Assembly: GCA_017654935.2 (NCBI GenBank)
Contig: CM065699.1
Coordinates: 11,197,966-11,261,965 of the forward strand
DNA length: 64,000 nt
Source: Phymorhynchus buccinoides
Taxonomy: Eukaryota > Mollusca > Gastropoda > Neogastropoda > Raphitomidae
Direction: 5' to 3'
The notes under the pieces were generated by a model. That model made no database searches, was not told the origin of the DNA, and worked only from the letters and a program-made list of their open reading frames with translations. A program made the position numbers and the translations under genes. Within the stretch, counting starts at the first letter, position 1, and each line of letters starts with the position of its first letter. Positions 10,062 through 23,676 of the stretch are shown here, one piece after another.

Positions 10062-11352
10062 GTAGGCCCAGAGAGGGAAGGTGACGGAACGGGAAATGAC
10101 TAGATGAAGGTGATGTTCACATTTTGTGACCGTACGTGAGGAAACCAGATAAAAAAAAGGAAATGAAAAAAGAAGAGATTGAGGTTGTTTTACCGTCCAT
10201 AAGGGTCTCTGACCGATTGGACGTTAATCTCATCACCATCATCAGGTTGTTGGTTTTATCGATAAAGTACTTAATTTTTAACTTAAGACATGTGGCAACC
10301 AAGCAGCAAACAAACACACACACAAAAAAGCACACACACACACACAAATATAATTTGAATGTTTTTGAATGTCTCGTGTCATCTTCAATTTTCTCTTTTA
10401 AAGTGATCCAATGTTTGACATTTTCAAGCAGTGTACTTTTGCAGAAAACTTATGTTAATAACAGACAGAAAGTTTCAAATCATTTGTGAGCCACAAAACA
10501 AAATATTTTTTAGGGATGCACAAAAACTATCACTTTTAAGTTTTGTTTTACATTCTTTACCGTTTCCTGCCTTTGCTTGAAATTATTCGGTCTAAATTTT
10601 ACCTGGTTTCCTCATAAATAGTCACTGTTACTATTTCAGTAAGAGAAGGTAATCAAATAATGGAAAGAAAGCTGAAGGAAACTTTGTTCTTCCCATTTTT
10701 TTTAATTATCTTCTCTTGCTGCTGGAAGAAATGTGAATGTCGTCTGAGATATAGTTGGACAGCGTTTTGGACAAGCGGGGATTGCACACATCGTTTGCTG
10801 TTGCTTCACACGCTGAGTTGTTTCAAGAGGAAGAGGCTGTTTGATTTGGTTTGTCCAGGTTTGGGAAATTATGGGGTAAATTGCTTTAATTATTTTACAT
10901 CGGGCCTTCAGTTATAACAAGATGACCTGAGTGAAGGTTCCAAGTTTTTGCTTATCAGCTTTGTTGAGTTTGTGTTGAGATTTTTTTTTAAAGCCTAATT
11001 AATTTATTTTAATGGCTTTACCTTTTGATGGCTGTTTTGTTGCTGTGAGCTTTCTTTGAAATGCTTTTCTAAAAGAAATTGAAGAAACGAAGATGACTGC
11101 TGGGTTCAATAAAATTCACAATGAACAAAGTAAGATAAAGGAAAGAAGAACGAAAGGCTCGAGTGTTGAACTTTTGGTATTTCCGGTTCTATATGAACAT
11201 GAATATAATCAACTGGAATGCGTGAGTATGATTATGTGGATTCTTCTGTCTGTGCTTTGTGAAGAACTTTATATTCCATTCTGCACAGCCTAAGCTTCTG
11301 AACCAATCGTAATGAACATTTGCAGAATGATCCCCAATGTTTTGTGGATGAT
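10062..11352. other. Intron, no gene seen
   Basis: AT-rich intronic sequence with a short CA tract at 10315-10345. I see no further coding exon or recognised repeat. Confidence 0.5.
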
Positions 11353-11612
11353 ACCAAAGATATTTTAAAAGGGTAAGATGGATTACTTAAAAGCTCGGCG
11401 AACCGGACTGATAGAGTTATCGTTAGTGGGGACAGTACACTTTTCACAGTGGAGGCTATCCAAAAACTCGGACTTGAACTTGAACAGAGAATTCAACTGG
11501 CCTATCGATGTCTAAAATGTGTCACGTTTCAAAGGGACATAACCAGTGTTTCTGTCCTCACTACTCATATAGGGAAAAGAGACCGGATGTTTATCTTCCC
11601 CTGTACAGTCTT
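11353..11612 (+). repeat. Dispersed repeat R1, direct copy
   Basis: It matches the inverse of 408-663 and the outer parts of 25090-25617. It sits in the intron before the last ESRP coding exon. Its ends are not marked by clear inverted repeats or an A-tail, so its class is open. Confidence 0.8.
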
Positions 11613-12646
11613 TGATGCTACCCGTTATGTCTTGTTCCCAAATGTCTGTGGTGGTTCAACGTTGTGTGGCTTGGCTCTCCATTACGCTGTTGGTTTCATT
11701 GTGTGCTTGCTTGTTCAGTTCCATTCACGCATTTTCCTTTCACTTTCATTGCAGTTGTTTGCAAACACAGCACAGTTATGTTGGATCATTATTTTGCTAC
11801 GTTGCTTGTTAATGCAGTCATTTCGCTTGTTTAATGACAAGAAACTTATTCTCAATTCATTTTTTTGTAACATGTTAAAATGTTTCTTATGTTGAAAATC
11901 TTTTTGTAAATTCAATCTAAATTAGAGTTTAAATGAGTTGATTTTAGAATTAACCTGGCAAGTGTTTGTGGATGTGGTGCCTGTTTTAATTTTGGCTCTT
12001 AAGTTCTCGGGTTGGTAGATAGCATCCTAGTTAGCATTGTTATGCTTTTTCCTCTCTCTTATTAAACTAGTTATTCACCAAGACCCAGTTTGTAAAAGAA
12101 AATGTGATAATATTTCCCAAATCTAGATGGATTTATATTCTGTATTCTGTTGAATACTATTGACTTTGGAAGGGGTGGGAATGGGCAATGATAAGGCTTC
12201 TTATTATGACAATACTTTGATTTTGATTGTAATGTGACTTAGTTCTATGATGTGAGCATTGAAAAACTGAGTACTTTGTTGGGGGTTATGTTTTCTGTTA
12301 TCAGTTAACTCTTAATGTATCTGTGTTACTCTTTCAATGACATTTAACATTACTGAAGCTTATAACATTACTAGCTCTGCTTCTGACTATAAGGCGCACC
12401 CTCCCAAAAGGTTTTTTTTACTCAGTCATCATATTTTGCTCTAATACTTTCTTAAAATTTCAAATCATATTATAAGGCACAGGGGTTTCAGTCTTGGAAA
12501 AAAGCATCGCTTTAGAGTCCATAAATTATGGTAGTTTTCTTTCACATGTTCAAAGCCCTAGAAGTACTCACAGTTCAAAAACACAGTGGATTTCCTTAGT
12601 TGAGCTTTTCACATCACCAACTGTTCTCTTTCTGTGCCATGTTCAG
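11613..12646. other. Intron, no gene seen
   Basis: AT-rich. Near 12390-12515 a stretch ('ataaggcacaggggtttcagtc') is the inverse of part of the duplicated block at 4130-4220, so a fragment of that element is present. The last 45 bases form the pyrimidine tract and gttcag acceptor of the following exon. Confidence 0.5.
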
Positions 12647-12805
12647 GTAACTGAGGAGGCAGTGCAGCTGCAGACCAACGCTGAGGGGAAGCCTAATGGC
12701 GACGCCATCGTCACTTTCACCACTCGCATGGAGGCTGAACGAGCCATCATTGAACGCAACCGGCGACACCTGGGAAAGCGTTTCATCGAACTCTTCATGG
12801 CGTAA
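12647..12805 (+). CDS. ESRP: ESRP-like, last recognised exon: second half of final RRM and stop
   Basis: The exon begins at VTEEAVQLQ in phase 0. It carries the RNP1-like strand NAEGKPNGDAIVTFTTRMEAERAI, then HLGKRFIELFMA, then TAA at 12803-12805. Together with the preceding exon it gives a complete RRM. As I remember them, vertebrate ESRP proteins keep only the first part of this domain. The stop overlaps a strong donor: ATGGC|GTAAGG at 12797-12807. Splicing there would skip the stop. A candidate downstream acceptor is ttttag at 19295-19300, which would add about a dozen residues. Which form is made cannot be decided from sequence. Confidence 0.85.
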   Translation, partial: VTEEAVQLQTNAEGKPNGDAIVTFTTRMEAERAIIERNRRHLGKRFIELFMA

Positions 12806-13271
12806 GGGCTGGGGGAGGGAAAGGGTTTGAAATGTAGTGAAAAGATAGCAAGCCATTTTTTGTAACCTTTAGCTGGCATACTATAAAAAAAAGTATCAAT
12901 ATTCTTGTTTTTAATTCATCTGCTGTTTTAGTCTGTCAAAGAAAAACATTTGGCTTGCTGCAGTGATTCGATTAAAACAAAAGTAAAAAATTTGCGTGCC
13001 AAAGGTATTTCCTTTTTTTCCTTTTTTTGTTACTTGAAGATTTAGGGCTATGTGTCAAAGAAAGAAAAGCATGACTTCAGGCAAAAATTCTATTTTTATA
13101 ATTTTAGCATGCTAAAATGCTTCGATGAATGCTTTGGAATCCGCATTGATGATTAACTATTCTGTGTTGCCTGACTCTTGTTTTATTTACTAGAGAAAGT
13201 TTTGGAAGTGATGATGATGGTATGTGTTTGTAGGTTTATGAGGAGGAGTGTAGATGTGCATGTTTGTAGTA

Positions 13272-13303
<32 letters not shown>

Positions 13304-13755
13304 CAACAAAAAAGAAAATAAATGCACCCCATCCAAATATCCTCATACACTGTTTCTAGGAGTGATGTTTGGTCATATGATATTTGCTAATGTGCTTCCC
13401 ATATCTGCCAACAATGAAAGTGGTGGATCAATGAAAAAATATCACCTGAGATCATAGCCAAAATGGATATATTATCCATACTTGTGCATTGCCAATGCTG
13501 TGTCACCCTAGGTGGCTCTACTACTGCTTCATCCAATTTTTGAAACTTTGGATGAAAGATTGTAACATCTTGTATTCTGTGCACACTTGACATCCTTTGC
13601 CTTATGCTGAAGATGTTTACCTGTCTCAGCAGGTTCTGTGTGTGTGTGTGTGTAGGAAAAAAATGAACTTTTGTATGGGTTGATGGTGGTGTGTTTGTGT
13701 GGTGTGTGTGGGTGTGTGTAGGGGAAAAAATGAAATTTTGTATGGATTGTTGATG

Positions 13756-13786
<31 letters not shown>

Positions 13787-15896
13787 TGCGTTTGTATGTT
13801 GTTGATATTGTCTGTAATTGCCATTTCCTTATGGACGAAATGCACACAGCTTTCATGATATAATGGCGATCTATGCTTTACCAAGACACACTATTATTCA
13901 GCATGGTGTCATGCTCTGCTCAGGCCACTTTTAAGCTGTGTCGTTTTTGTTTTTTCTTTAATTTTGAATAGCTTTCTTTGAGATAACTTACATGTCTGCT
14001 TTGTCTTGAAATTGTCACGATGATTGGAACTGAGTCAAACCACCATAAGAAGTTTTACTCAGCAATTGTCTGATTTTACGCAGATATATTTAAAAAAATC
14101 TCTTTTATGTTTTATATGAACTGAAAAGTTACAAACATATGCAAATCCTTTACAGGGCATTTGACTTTTCTTTTCTTTTAAAAATAAAATTGTAACTTTA
14201 AGCAAATTACATGCAAAGGACATATTACTCAAGATATGGATTTTTAAAAAATTATGTTTTTTAACTAAAAGTGCCAGCAATGATTAACGACTTTTTTGTT
14301 ATTGTTTTTTTTTAAAGCTAAAAGTGCCTTCATTATCATTCCATGCGAATTGTTTAACTGTTAAAAACCACTGCTGCTGTTGCTGTGTGAATCAGCGTGT
14401 GTTATCCTTGGGGGAAAACAACAACTTATTCTTGAAAAACCACTGTTCCCTTGTTATCTAAAAAACAACAACAGTGTAGCAAGTACCATGACAAACCTCA
14501 ACGCCAAACAGTGTCTTCCTCGCTCGCCATTTTTAAATCGCTCGTCATTTTTAAGCCATGTCTCACTTTGCTATTTTTCGTAATCTGAAGCTCAAATAGT
14601 TTGGCTGTAAATGTATATGATCTGACCTTTTCAATAACTAAAAATTAATGAAAAAGTGAATCGTGTTTTTATGTCAATATTTTACACTTCTGCAAACATT
14701 CCATTATCGTTTGTATACTGATTTGTGTATATAATCAGCAAAGATGTACACATTCCCATGTATGTTTTAATTAGAGTTTGATTTTTTAAAGACATATATA
14801 GAAATTTGACCATTCCAGTAGCAATGGTATGTACATTTAACACTTTTTGACATACATACATAATGCGCTATAAACAAAACACACACACATTGACAAACGC
14901 AAAATAAGCCATTCTTAGTATCCACTCATACATTTCCGCTAGCTTGCTGACATTTGTGCCTTAACATTCATACCTTTAGATATTCTTTTTTTTGTTTTGT
15001 TTTTTGTTTATTATTTTCATATGAAATCATGAATGATGGAATCTGCTTTGTAACTTCATGTGCACATGCTTTTTTGAAAAATAATTTAAAAATCCTGAAA
15101 ATGTAACTACGCAGAAAAGTTGATATTGATATCTCTTGCTGTACATATCTTATGACATTATCAGATGCATGATCATTTTTTCCCCCCAATCTGATTATTG
15201 CAATATTTGTATATTTGGATCGCTGGGCAGAGAACAGTTGTTTCTGCCTTTGTTTTCTCATCTTGTCTGTCAGTGGCTGCCCGCACTTGCCTGTTTCTGC
15301 TTGTGTGTGTGTGCATGTGTGTGTGCTTTGATTTTCGACTTTGTTTAATTTTAGTGTTGCTAAAATTTGGTGCTTTAAAAAACCCAAGTCTGTTTGTTTT
15401 GTTTTCTTAATTGGACCATTTGGGGAGTTGGCAATAGGGCATTTGCCACGAGAGTTCGTTCTCTATACTAGACTACTAATTTGCCCGCGTTCGTTCTGCC
15501 AGAGTTACGCTGACCTTTCTATTTCAATTCTCTAAATTCAACTCAATGAAATTCAAGGTCGCCGTCACGCTGCATATGCCCTATTGAATTTAAGTCAGCA
15601 TGAACTATAGGGCTATTGCTATTCCTTTCTGTGGCAATTAGGATCCTACAATTTCATGATATAACTCTTTCTCTCTGTCGCTAGAATTAACCCATTGAAA
15701 TTTAATGTTGTACAGTTATGTACAAAATGTGCTGCTGGAGTGTTACTAACAAAAACTTATACATGCTCTTGACTTACACTTTATTTTTTTCTGAAACAAA
15801 ACATTCAACAAACAAATAAAACCTGTCAACAGCAAAACAGACTTTCTTGATTTTACATAATTTTCAAAGCTTAGGAAACTGTAAACTCCCTGATTG
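12806..15896 (+). other. ESRP 3' region (possible 3' UTR), AT-rich with TG microsatellites
   Basis: No further gene was recognised. (TG)n tracts lie at about 13268-13302, 13635-13790 and 15300-15325. One TGTACATA motif is at 15139-15147. The stretch looks like single-copy, AT-rich 3' UTR or downstream DNA; no single polyadenylation site stands out. Confidence 0.4.
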
Positions 15897-16060
15897 GTTA
15901 CTTGCCTTGTTATTGTACATATTTCCACAGCTGATAGTTTGTGCAACCATGGTTCCTCGCCTTGATATTGTACATATTTGTTTCACAAATGATAGCTTGT
16001 GCAACCATGGTTCCACGCCTTGTCATTGTACATATTTTCCCAGCTGTTAGCTTGTGGCAA
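15897..16060 (+). repeat. Threefold tandem repeat with TGTACATA motifs
   Basis: Three degenerate units of about 56-58 bases share 'ccttgttattgtacatattt' and 'gcttgtgcaaccatggttcc'. Each holds TGTACATA (15914-15921, 15969-15976, 16027-16034), which in RNA is the UGUANAUA Pumilio/PUF binding consensus. This matters only if the stretch is transcribed as ESRP 3' UTR. Confidence 0.6.
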
Positions 16061-17660
16061 TCCAAGCACAAGCCATTTATCCCGGGGACACGACAGCAAT
16101 GACTGTGCTGTTGTCCCTGTAAAAAGAGAAAATGTATTGACGGAAAGAAGCTAAAGATCAGAAAACCATGTCAGGCAATAGAATGACTTTCTCTTTTTGC
16201 AAGGATGAAGAAAGAATGCCGCCAACATGTGCCGTAGATAATGCTATTCCTGGTGACTATTTCGTAACGTTGTTCAAATGCATTGTGTATTTTTGTCAAC
16301 CCTTTTGTTGTTGTTGCAGATTGTGTGTGCGCGTTTGTATGCATGTAAATGTAGTTAGACTAGTTTTGCTTCCTTTGCCAGAGTACATGGCTGTTGTGCA
16401 CACATGTATGGCTTGGATTCTTATTTCTTTGAGCCAGTTTGATTGGCAATTCGCTTTATTGTGCACTACAGATGTGTGGTGTATTTGTGTCATTTCTTTG
16501 AGCCAGTTTGATTGACGATTCGCTTTATTGTGCACTACAGATGTGTGGTGTATTTGTGTCATTTCTTTGTGCCTGTTTTTATTGGCTTGTTCATGCACAG
16601 AAATGTGCAGTGTAGTTTTGCATAAGGTGTGTGCGTGTGTCTGTTTGTTTGTGTGTGTGTCTGTGTCTGCCAGTTTGCATGGCTGCTTATTTTTATATTT
16701 TGATTGAAGTAATATGCAGTATGTTTTGTCTCGTTTTGAGGCATTGTGAATAGCTCTTTGGTTTTTAACCTGGTGCACATAGTTTCGTTGTTTGACTTTG
16801 ACCTTTTTTTGTGCCAGTTTTCATTGGTTTTATCATGCACACAAATTAGTAGTGTCTCCTGTTTTGTGCCAGCTTGAATACCTACTGGCTTTTTTGTGTG
16901 CGCACAAATGTAGTGTGTCCCATGCTTTCTGCTTTTGTGTCATTTGGCATAAGCAATCATATTCACTTTATTTTGCACACACATGTGCTTCATCTTCATT
17001 TGTATGTGAATGTGCATTGCTTTTGACTTTATTTTGCATGTACATGGGTGCTACTCACTCAGTTTTACACTGATTTCAGTTTTTATAATTATAATTATAC
17101 CAGAAACTGAACGTCAGGTTTTTTAATTCATCCCCCCCCCCCCCCCCCCAGTAATCCACAAGCGATTTGGGGCGTTTTGAACTTGGTTGTTCTATCCTGG
17201 AAGTCTCTCTCAGGTTAACTTGAAAACAGCATGGTGATGCCATATTGTTTTCAAAAGGCAATGTAATCATTTTATAAGGCTTATCGGACTCAAATTATCT
17301 CTGTCCATCATTGTAACCGTCTATCTGTCTCGTTATCTCTCTCTCTTGCGATGCCCCCCTGAATCATCCAACGGGGCTCTGCCCCTGTACCCTGCTGGGG
17401 CCCGTGGTGGCCCCTGGACCCCTGTCTTTCAGTTTTGTTGTCATTCTGGGGAGGTGCACCCATGCATGTATATGATTAGCGATTTTTTAATAATTTTGTT
17501 TGCCAGTTCTGGCTCTAGTGTGCACGCAAATGTACAGTGTCTGATTTGAGTTGTATTTTAATAATTGTTTTGTCTGTTTTGGCTTTATTGCGTGCACAAA
17601 TGTACAGTATCTGATTTGTCTTGCATGTTTTGTTTTTTCCCCTTTACCTTGGTTGTATTG
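16061..17660 (+). repeat. Degenerate 70-bp repeat field
   Basis: Two near-identical 73-bp units span about 16425-16570 (ctttgagccagtttgattgg, cgctttattgtgcactacag). Looser copies of 'gtgccagttt...ttattgtgcacacaaatgtac' follow to about 17070 and again at 17500-17620. A 19-base C tract (about 17132-17150) and a GC-rich patch at 17350-17415 interrupt it. No coding exon is recognised. Confidence 0.55.
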
Positions 17661-20600
17661 TATGTACAACCAGGTCTTGTTGACCGCTGTCTCAACAATA
17701 ATATACAGGGTGAAGCCTCTCTTGTGTACAGTACATTGCTTTGATGCTAGATGGAATAGATGGGATGCGTGCAACAAGATCTGCATAGGCTATGATAGGC
17801 TAGGCTTGTAGTTTGTTACCCGAAGACCATCAACATATCAATTGTTACCAACATAAAGTCAAGCCAGTATGAGTGTTGTGGATTGAATAATAGTATACCA
17901 GCAAAATTTGCAACTCTCTAGCAAGGGGCGTCTCTGTACTAAAACGTATTACGATTGCTTTATTGTGTTTTGTTTGCCAGCAATGACTGCTGTTGTTATC
18001 TTACTAGATAATCTAGTCAACGATGCAGGGTACAGGAATCGGGACTAAATGTACGAAAGAATTATCCTGATATTTATTTAATGTGAACTGAACGGACGCA
18101 ATAGATCAGTGCCCATATATCATGCTGATGAAGATACGTTCATTATCTAATCCGTATTCAAAAGACATATTTGTGCATACACATCTTCCACAATGTTTTT
18201 TTTATTTTTAAGAATTGTTGTACATACAGAAGATGAAATTGTGTTGTTTTTGAATGTGTACAAATTCTTAGTCCACAAAGTCCATCGGACATCAGTGTTT
18301 GAAACAGCTGTTTGTGGATTGTTTTTCTCATTCCTTTTTTTCGTTTTTGTTTGACCCAAGTTTCATCTCAATCTCTGTTCTTTGATCTCTCTTTAATCTG
18401 TTTGAATTATTTTTAAATAACACATATCTCTGTTTATGTTTTTCTTTATCATACAATGATCTGTTCAGTGTGATTTTGTGTGTGTCTGTTTTCATACTGT
18501 ATGATCCTCATGAATGTGCAGTGATTGTTGCCAGATTTTTTTCATATTATTTTCAATTACACAAGTAGTAAGTGTGGCACAATAACGGAAAAAAGGAGCT
18601 TTTAGTTTGCATAGAAAGACTGGTCAAAGATTCATGTGGTTTTTTTAATAAAGAATCTGTGTGTGTGCGCATGTGTGTGCTTGCATATGCATGCATGTTT
18701 GTGCGCTTGCACACCAGTGCAAGATGACTACCTGATTTCTATTCAGTGCAAATATTCTGTGGACTCACCCAGTGTGGTACATGAATGAAGTCTTGAAAGA
18801 AAGGTATAATTTGAACAAGAAAGATTAAGTTAGTTATATGTTTAAGGTCATTTTCTTCAGATATTGTTTTGCATGCTGTGCAATACTCTGCGAATGTTCT
18901 GTTTATAAATGTGCACCTTGTATCATGTATCAGTTTGTTTTGTAGCAGTTAAATGTTTAAAATAGTTGAGTTTGCAAAGCTTGTGTTCATTTACTTTATG
19001 TTTAGATTGAAAAACAAAAAATTTTGCTTTAAAACAATTTAATGAAATTTTATCAATTGTAATTTGTGGAGACTTTTTAAAAACGTTTATTTTTTATTTT
19101 TAGTATTAATGTTAGTTGACACATGGGAAGATATCTGTTTTATATGATTTTAACATGTGGCATGATTGTTGCATCAAATGTTGTGCCAAAGTCACATTAG
19201 ACCAAGACTTTTATCAGTAATTGTGGTTGGAGGGGTGGTTGTAATACAGAGCTAATAATTAGCTAATCTTTCTCTCTCTTTTTTTATATAAAAAATTTAG
19301 GTCTCACCAGGAAGTAAGCCCAAATATGCCAGAGTAGTGGAGAAGGTTCCAATGTATAATAAACACAGGAAAAAGCAAACCCAAAATTGTTAGCTGTATA
19401 AATTTCATGGGTACATCTGCTTTTGTTTTCCTACTTTGTTGATGGCATTAATATCTGATAATATCTGATTTTTGGTCTTGTTTTATTTGCGATGTAAACT
19501 TCTATAGTTATCAAATAAATACCTGAGCTATATACTCAATGCAACAGTGTTAAAGAGGAGTAAATATGGCAGTTTTAATGTGAAACTTTTTATGTTACAC
19601 AAGGTCTTTGCTTCTGTTAATGAAGATAAGAAAGATAGAATTATAGTACACAAGTTTCTGAGAAACAAAAATAACAAAATACCCCGGTAACTGAATATAT
19701 CTGTTCCATATTATTGCAAGTAGGCTGAAGTCTCAAACACAACTAGTCAGTCAGCAGCATTGAAAGAGTGAGTACAATCTATCACATTATATTGTCTCCT
19801 TTATATTGTAATAAACCACATATCAATTGATATTAGCTTGCTTCATTGTTTTCATTGTTCGTGATCTATGGCACAAACCACATGTTGATGGTTATCTTCA
19901 TTCGTATTATTTTTGTATGTGTACCGACGATATTTAAGCCATCTGTTTTGTAGAAACCTTCAGGGAGAACAAAAACGATTTGTTGATGCAAGGCTTTGCA
20001 ATTGGATTGGATCTAGAACATTTGTGATGGTGCATGGGAAAAACCTACATAAGTCGCTCAGAATGTTTTGAGCAAAAGCCAAAAATAGTCAACAACCCCC
20101 AAATATCCATGTTCTATTTAGGGCTTATTTATGTCTATTTTTATGTATTCAACCAGTATCGACAACATGATTTCTTTGTTTATTTGATTGTTTTCTAAAT
20201 CAAGTCAATAGAAACAAAGAGGCAAAATTGTATCTTCTGTGCCTGATTTCTGCAAATGATCTATTTCGAATGCCAAACTTCAAATAATTATAAAATAAAA
20301 ACTAGACAAGATAACTCAATTCAGTTTTCTGTGCATTAACAAAGAATCGTTGCTCCACCATAAAAAATTCTCTATTTGTGCCAAAATTCCATTATATGTT
20401 TTTTCCCATGCACTGTTACATTTAAGCACAATTAAATAGCAATACATAAAGAAAAGTAAAGGCAAAGGGATTAATAGTTTTGATTTCTCATGTGGAACAT
20501 AGATTAGTTAGCCTGTTATGATTATTACTTATAAAGTTAACTGATGTTAAACATACAGGTTTATCAGTATTTTTTAATGTGTTTAAAATTTTGAACATCT

Positions 20601-23520
20601 AATTTGTCATTTTGTAAACAAGAACTTGGTGATTTTAGTTTGTGATGATAGTCAATGTTAGGGGTTAAGATTAGGGTTGGGGTTAGGATAAACGGAGAGA
20701 CAGAGAGCTATATGTATTGCAATGGCGGTTATGCCATCATGTTGTTTGTGCCAATTCTGATGAAACCTATCACATTTTACAGGGAAGCTATTTATCTGCT
20801 GAATTTTTATATAGTTTTAAAGTTTTTATGACTTTTTAAACCAGTTGCCTGAAAACGTTTAAAATGTACCCTTAAATTTATAAACTTTTTTGATGTTCTA
20901 TTTACATGCATTGATCTGTATGTTTGTAATTGAATCTGTCATTTAGATCTTTATCTGAATGTGCCTAGACTATTGAATTTCATCTACTTTATACAGGAAA
21001 ATGAAGGTGAAATGTCAACTGCTGCTGTTTTCAATCAGAAATAAATTCTTCCACAAAGTGTTGTCTGTTTGGTGGTGGTACTGCTTGGTTGTGGGATTTT
21101 GTGCACGGGTGGTGGTGCTTGTTGGTAATTTGTGTGAATCTTTTTCGTTGTTCTTTGTATTGTCTGTTTTATTTGTTTTGTTATACATGTATGTAGATTG
21201 TTTTCTGCCTGTGGTGATAGTGTCTGAAATAACCACAAGATACTAACCCCTTTTCCTGGTTGCCAAGGGTTTATATTTCAGTTTCTGTCTCCTCCTTTCA
21301 TTTTTGTTTCTAATGTCCCAATGGTCAATTAATGATAATCTGCTGTGTAATGTCTTCTTGTCATGCTATTCTCTCCCATTTAAACTTTCCTTTCCAAACA
21401 ATTTTAAGCTTTTCGCATCTTGAGGTTGGCGGGAATATAAACAGTGTTTAACAATTAATAAACGCATATATATCTATGCAAAATTAACATTGAACTGTTA
21501 GCGGAAGATTCAACTGTGTATTTCTTGCTGTCTTCTCTCTTCTTTTGCTTCTCTCCAAATATGCTCTGATTTCATTATCACATTTACCTCTAAACACGCT
21601 TCAGATCTCATTTTATTTTTGTCCATTGAAACTATCGAGATGTGTTGTTGTTGCACAAATTATAATTTTAAAAAAAGAAGAGAATTCAATGCTTTTAAAG
21701 CTCATCTCAAAACATTTCAGATCTGATTTTCTTTGTCTTTGGAGCCCTAATTGTGCGCACAAATCATGAAACAAAATGAGAATTGAATTAACTTTTATTT
21801 GTTACAAGTACATGTACAAGAAAGATGTGTTAGATTTTGATGACAATACTCTGTACTCCTACAGATAATAATTATACATGCTACCCACTACTTGCATTGT
21901 ATGCAGCCCTTTGAATCTTTCCACCTTCACCCTAAACTTATCTCTCTCTTTCAGACATACCCACGCCCACTACATGCATCTTATAAAATGCTTTCAAACT
22001 AAAACATGTCTTTATCCCTCTCAATCAAGCTCAGCTCAAAATATATGTTCTAATTATTTTATTGCAGAAATTCTAGGACCAAGTAATTTTGGGTATGGGT
22101 ACTTGCTTGCAGATAGGCCTATATCATGGGATTGGCATTCTTCCCCCCTTTTTTCCAGTGTTTGTGTGCATGTGTATGAGTCTGTTTGTAAGTGTGAAAT
22201 TGTGCGTTTGTATGTGGTTTGTCTGTGCTTTCTGACCTTTAAGCATGCTGGTTATGGTATTTCCTTCAAGTATTCTTTAGTGTTTTCAGGATGTGTTACG
22301 TGGTGATGCATTACGTTGTTGCAATGTTAAATGCTGTTTGAATCTTATGTGGCGACAGTCCTGAAATGACCATAGCTGTTGACAGGACTATAAATAAATA
22401 ACTATCTTTAGAAAATGTTATCTATCATGAGTAGTCAGATAGGCAGAAGACTGGCCAATAGACAGATGTCTGAGCTCCCAACCCCAAAACTTCCTCCTGA
22501 CAGATCATATCATAATTGTAAACATCTACTCTTTTTCTTCTCTCAGCCAATTTCTTCTTTTGTCGTTGGATTGATTGTATGGCTGACAAATTTAGTTATC
22601 GTTTTCTTAATAACAGGATTTGTTTAGCGAGACTTACTTGATCACTGCTGAATAGCGTTTCTGTTTGTTTGTTTTTGGCTGAGACAGTATACCCAGAATT
22701 CGTTTGCAAATCTTGCTAAATGCCATGCTTTACATTGCTTGCTCTGCACAAAATGTCTCATGTATTTATTTATTTTTTTAAAAAAATCTATATATATATT
22801 TATATTGGATTTACATTTAATTTATATGTATATATTGATATAATTTATTTGTGACCACTTATTTGTTTCTTGTGACAAAGTCTCAACCACACACTTTAAA
22901 GATGTTCTGTGTGCCAGAAAGAGCTAGTCAAATAAAAAATAAGAAATTTCACTTAGTAAAAAATAAAATAAAATAAAAACACCATTTGTACCTAAATTTT
23001 CAATCAGACAAATCTCCTCAATTTAGAATAGTTATAATCTCATAATTCTGATCATGACTTTACACTACTAAATATATTTTGATAACAATTTTGGTTTTCT
23101 ATGCCTTTCGGTTATTTTTTGTTTCAACTATTTCTGGTCATGTACATAAAAATAATATATTCCTTGTTTTTTGTGTATCAAATGTCTCATTCCACCCCCA
23201 CCCCCCTGTAAATTAAAATAAAACATTCATTTAATGATTTAATGTGTTCTCCAGTTTTCATTGTCTCACACTTTTCCACCCATGTACTGTACAATACCAA
23301 TAAAAGTATGCCTCTGCTTGTGACAATTCTATTACAAAAGAAAGTTTTGTAGTTCTAGCAGATTATGTTTGAAATGATTTTAAAATAGCAATTATTTCTT
23401 CTCACTCATTTATTTGACAAAATAACTGTCTGACTGTCTAACCCTAACTTCAAAAAGTAATTTGTGGAATCAAGTGACCATGAAATAATTAAGCTTTGTA
23501 ATGTTTAAGAGCTTTCATCC
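17661..23520. other. Gene-free AT-rich DNA
   Basis: No conserved protein-coding frame, RNA gene or obvious element was found over about 5.9 kb. The one site of interest is a pyrimidine tract ending ttttag at 19300. It is followed by a short frame that would be in phase with the donor at 12803 and stops at 19335-19337, with AATAAA at 19358-19363. Scattered telomere-like GGTTAGG units occur near 20660-20690, too few to be a telomere. Confidence 0.4.
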
Positions 23521-23676
23521 AGGGCCTGTATTCACGTTGAGATAGCATGAGACTTAGCAGCATGCTAACTTAGAAGCTCTTCCAATGTCCTATAGGATTT
23601 AATAGGACTTTTGGAAGAGCTTCTACGTTAGCATGATGCTAAGTCTCATGCTATCTCAACGTGAATACAGGCCCAG
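23521..23676. repeat. Hairpin MITE
   Basis: GGGCCTGTATTCACGTTGAG at about 23523 is mirrored by its complement ending at about 23674. The arms extend about 65 bases around a short loop, and there is no ORF. Elements with such ends are common non-autonomous DNA transposons in animals. Confidence 0.8.
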
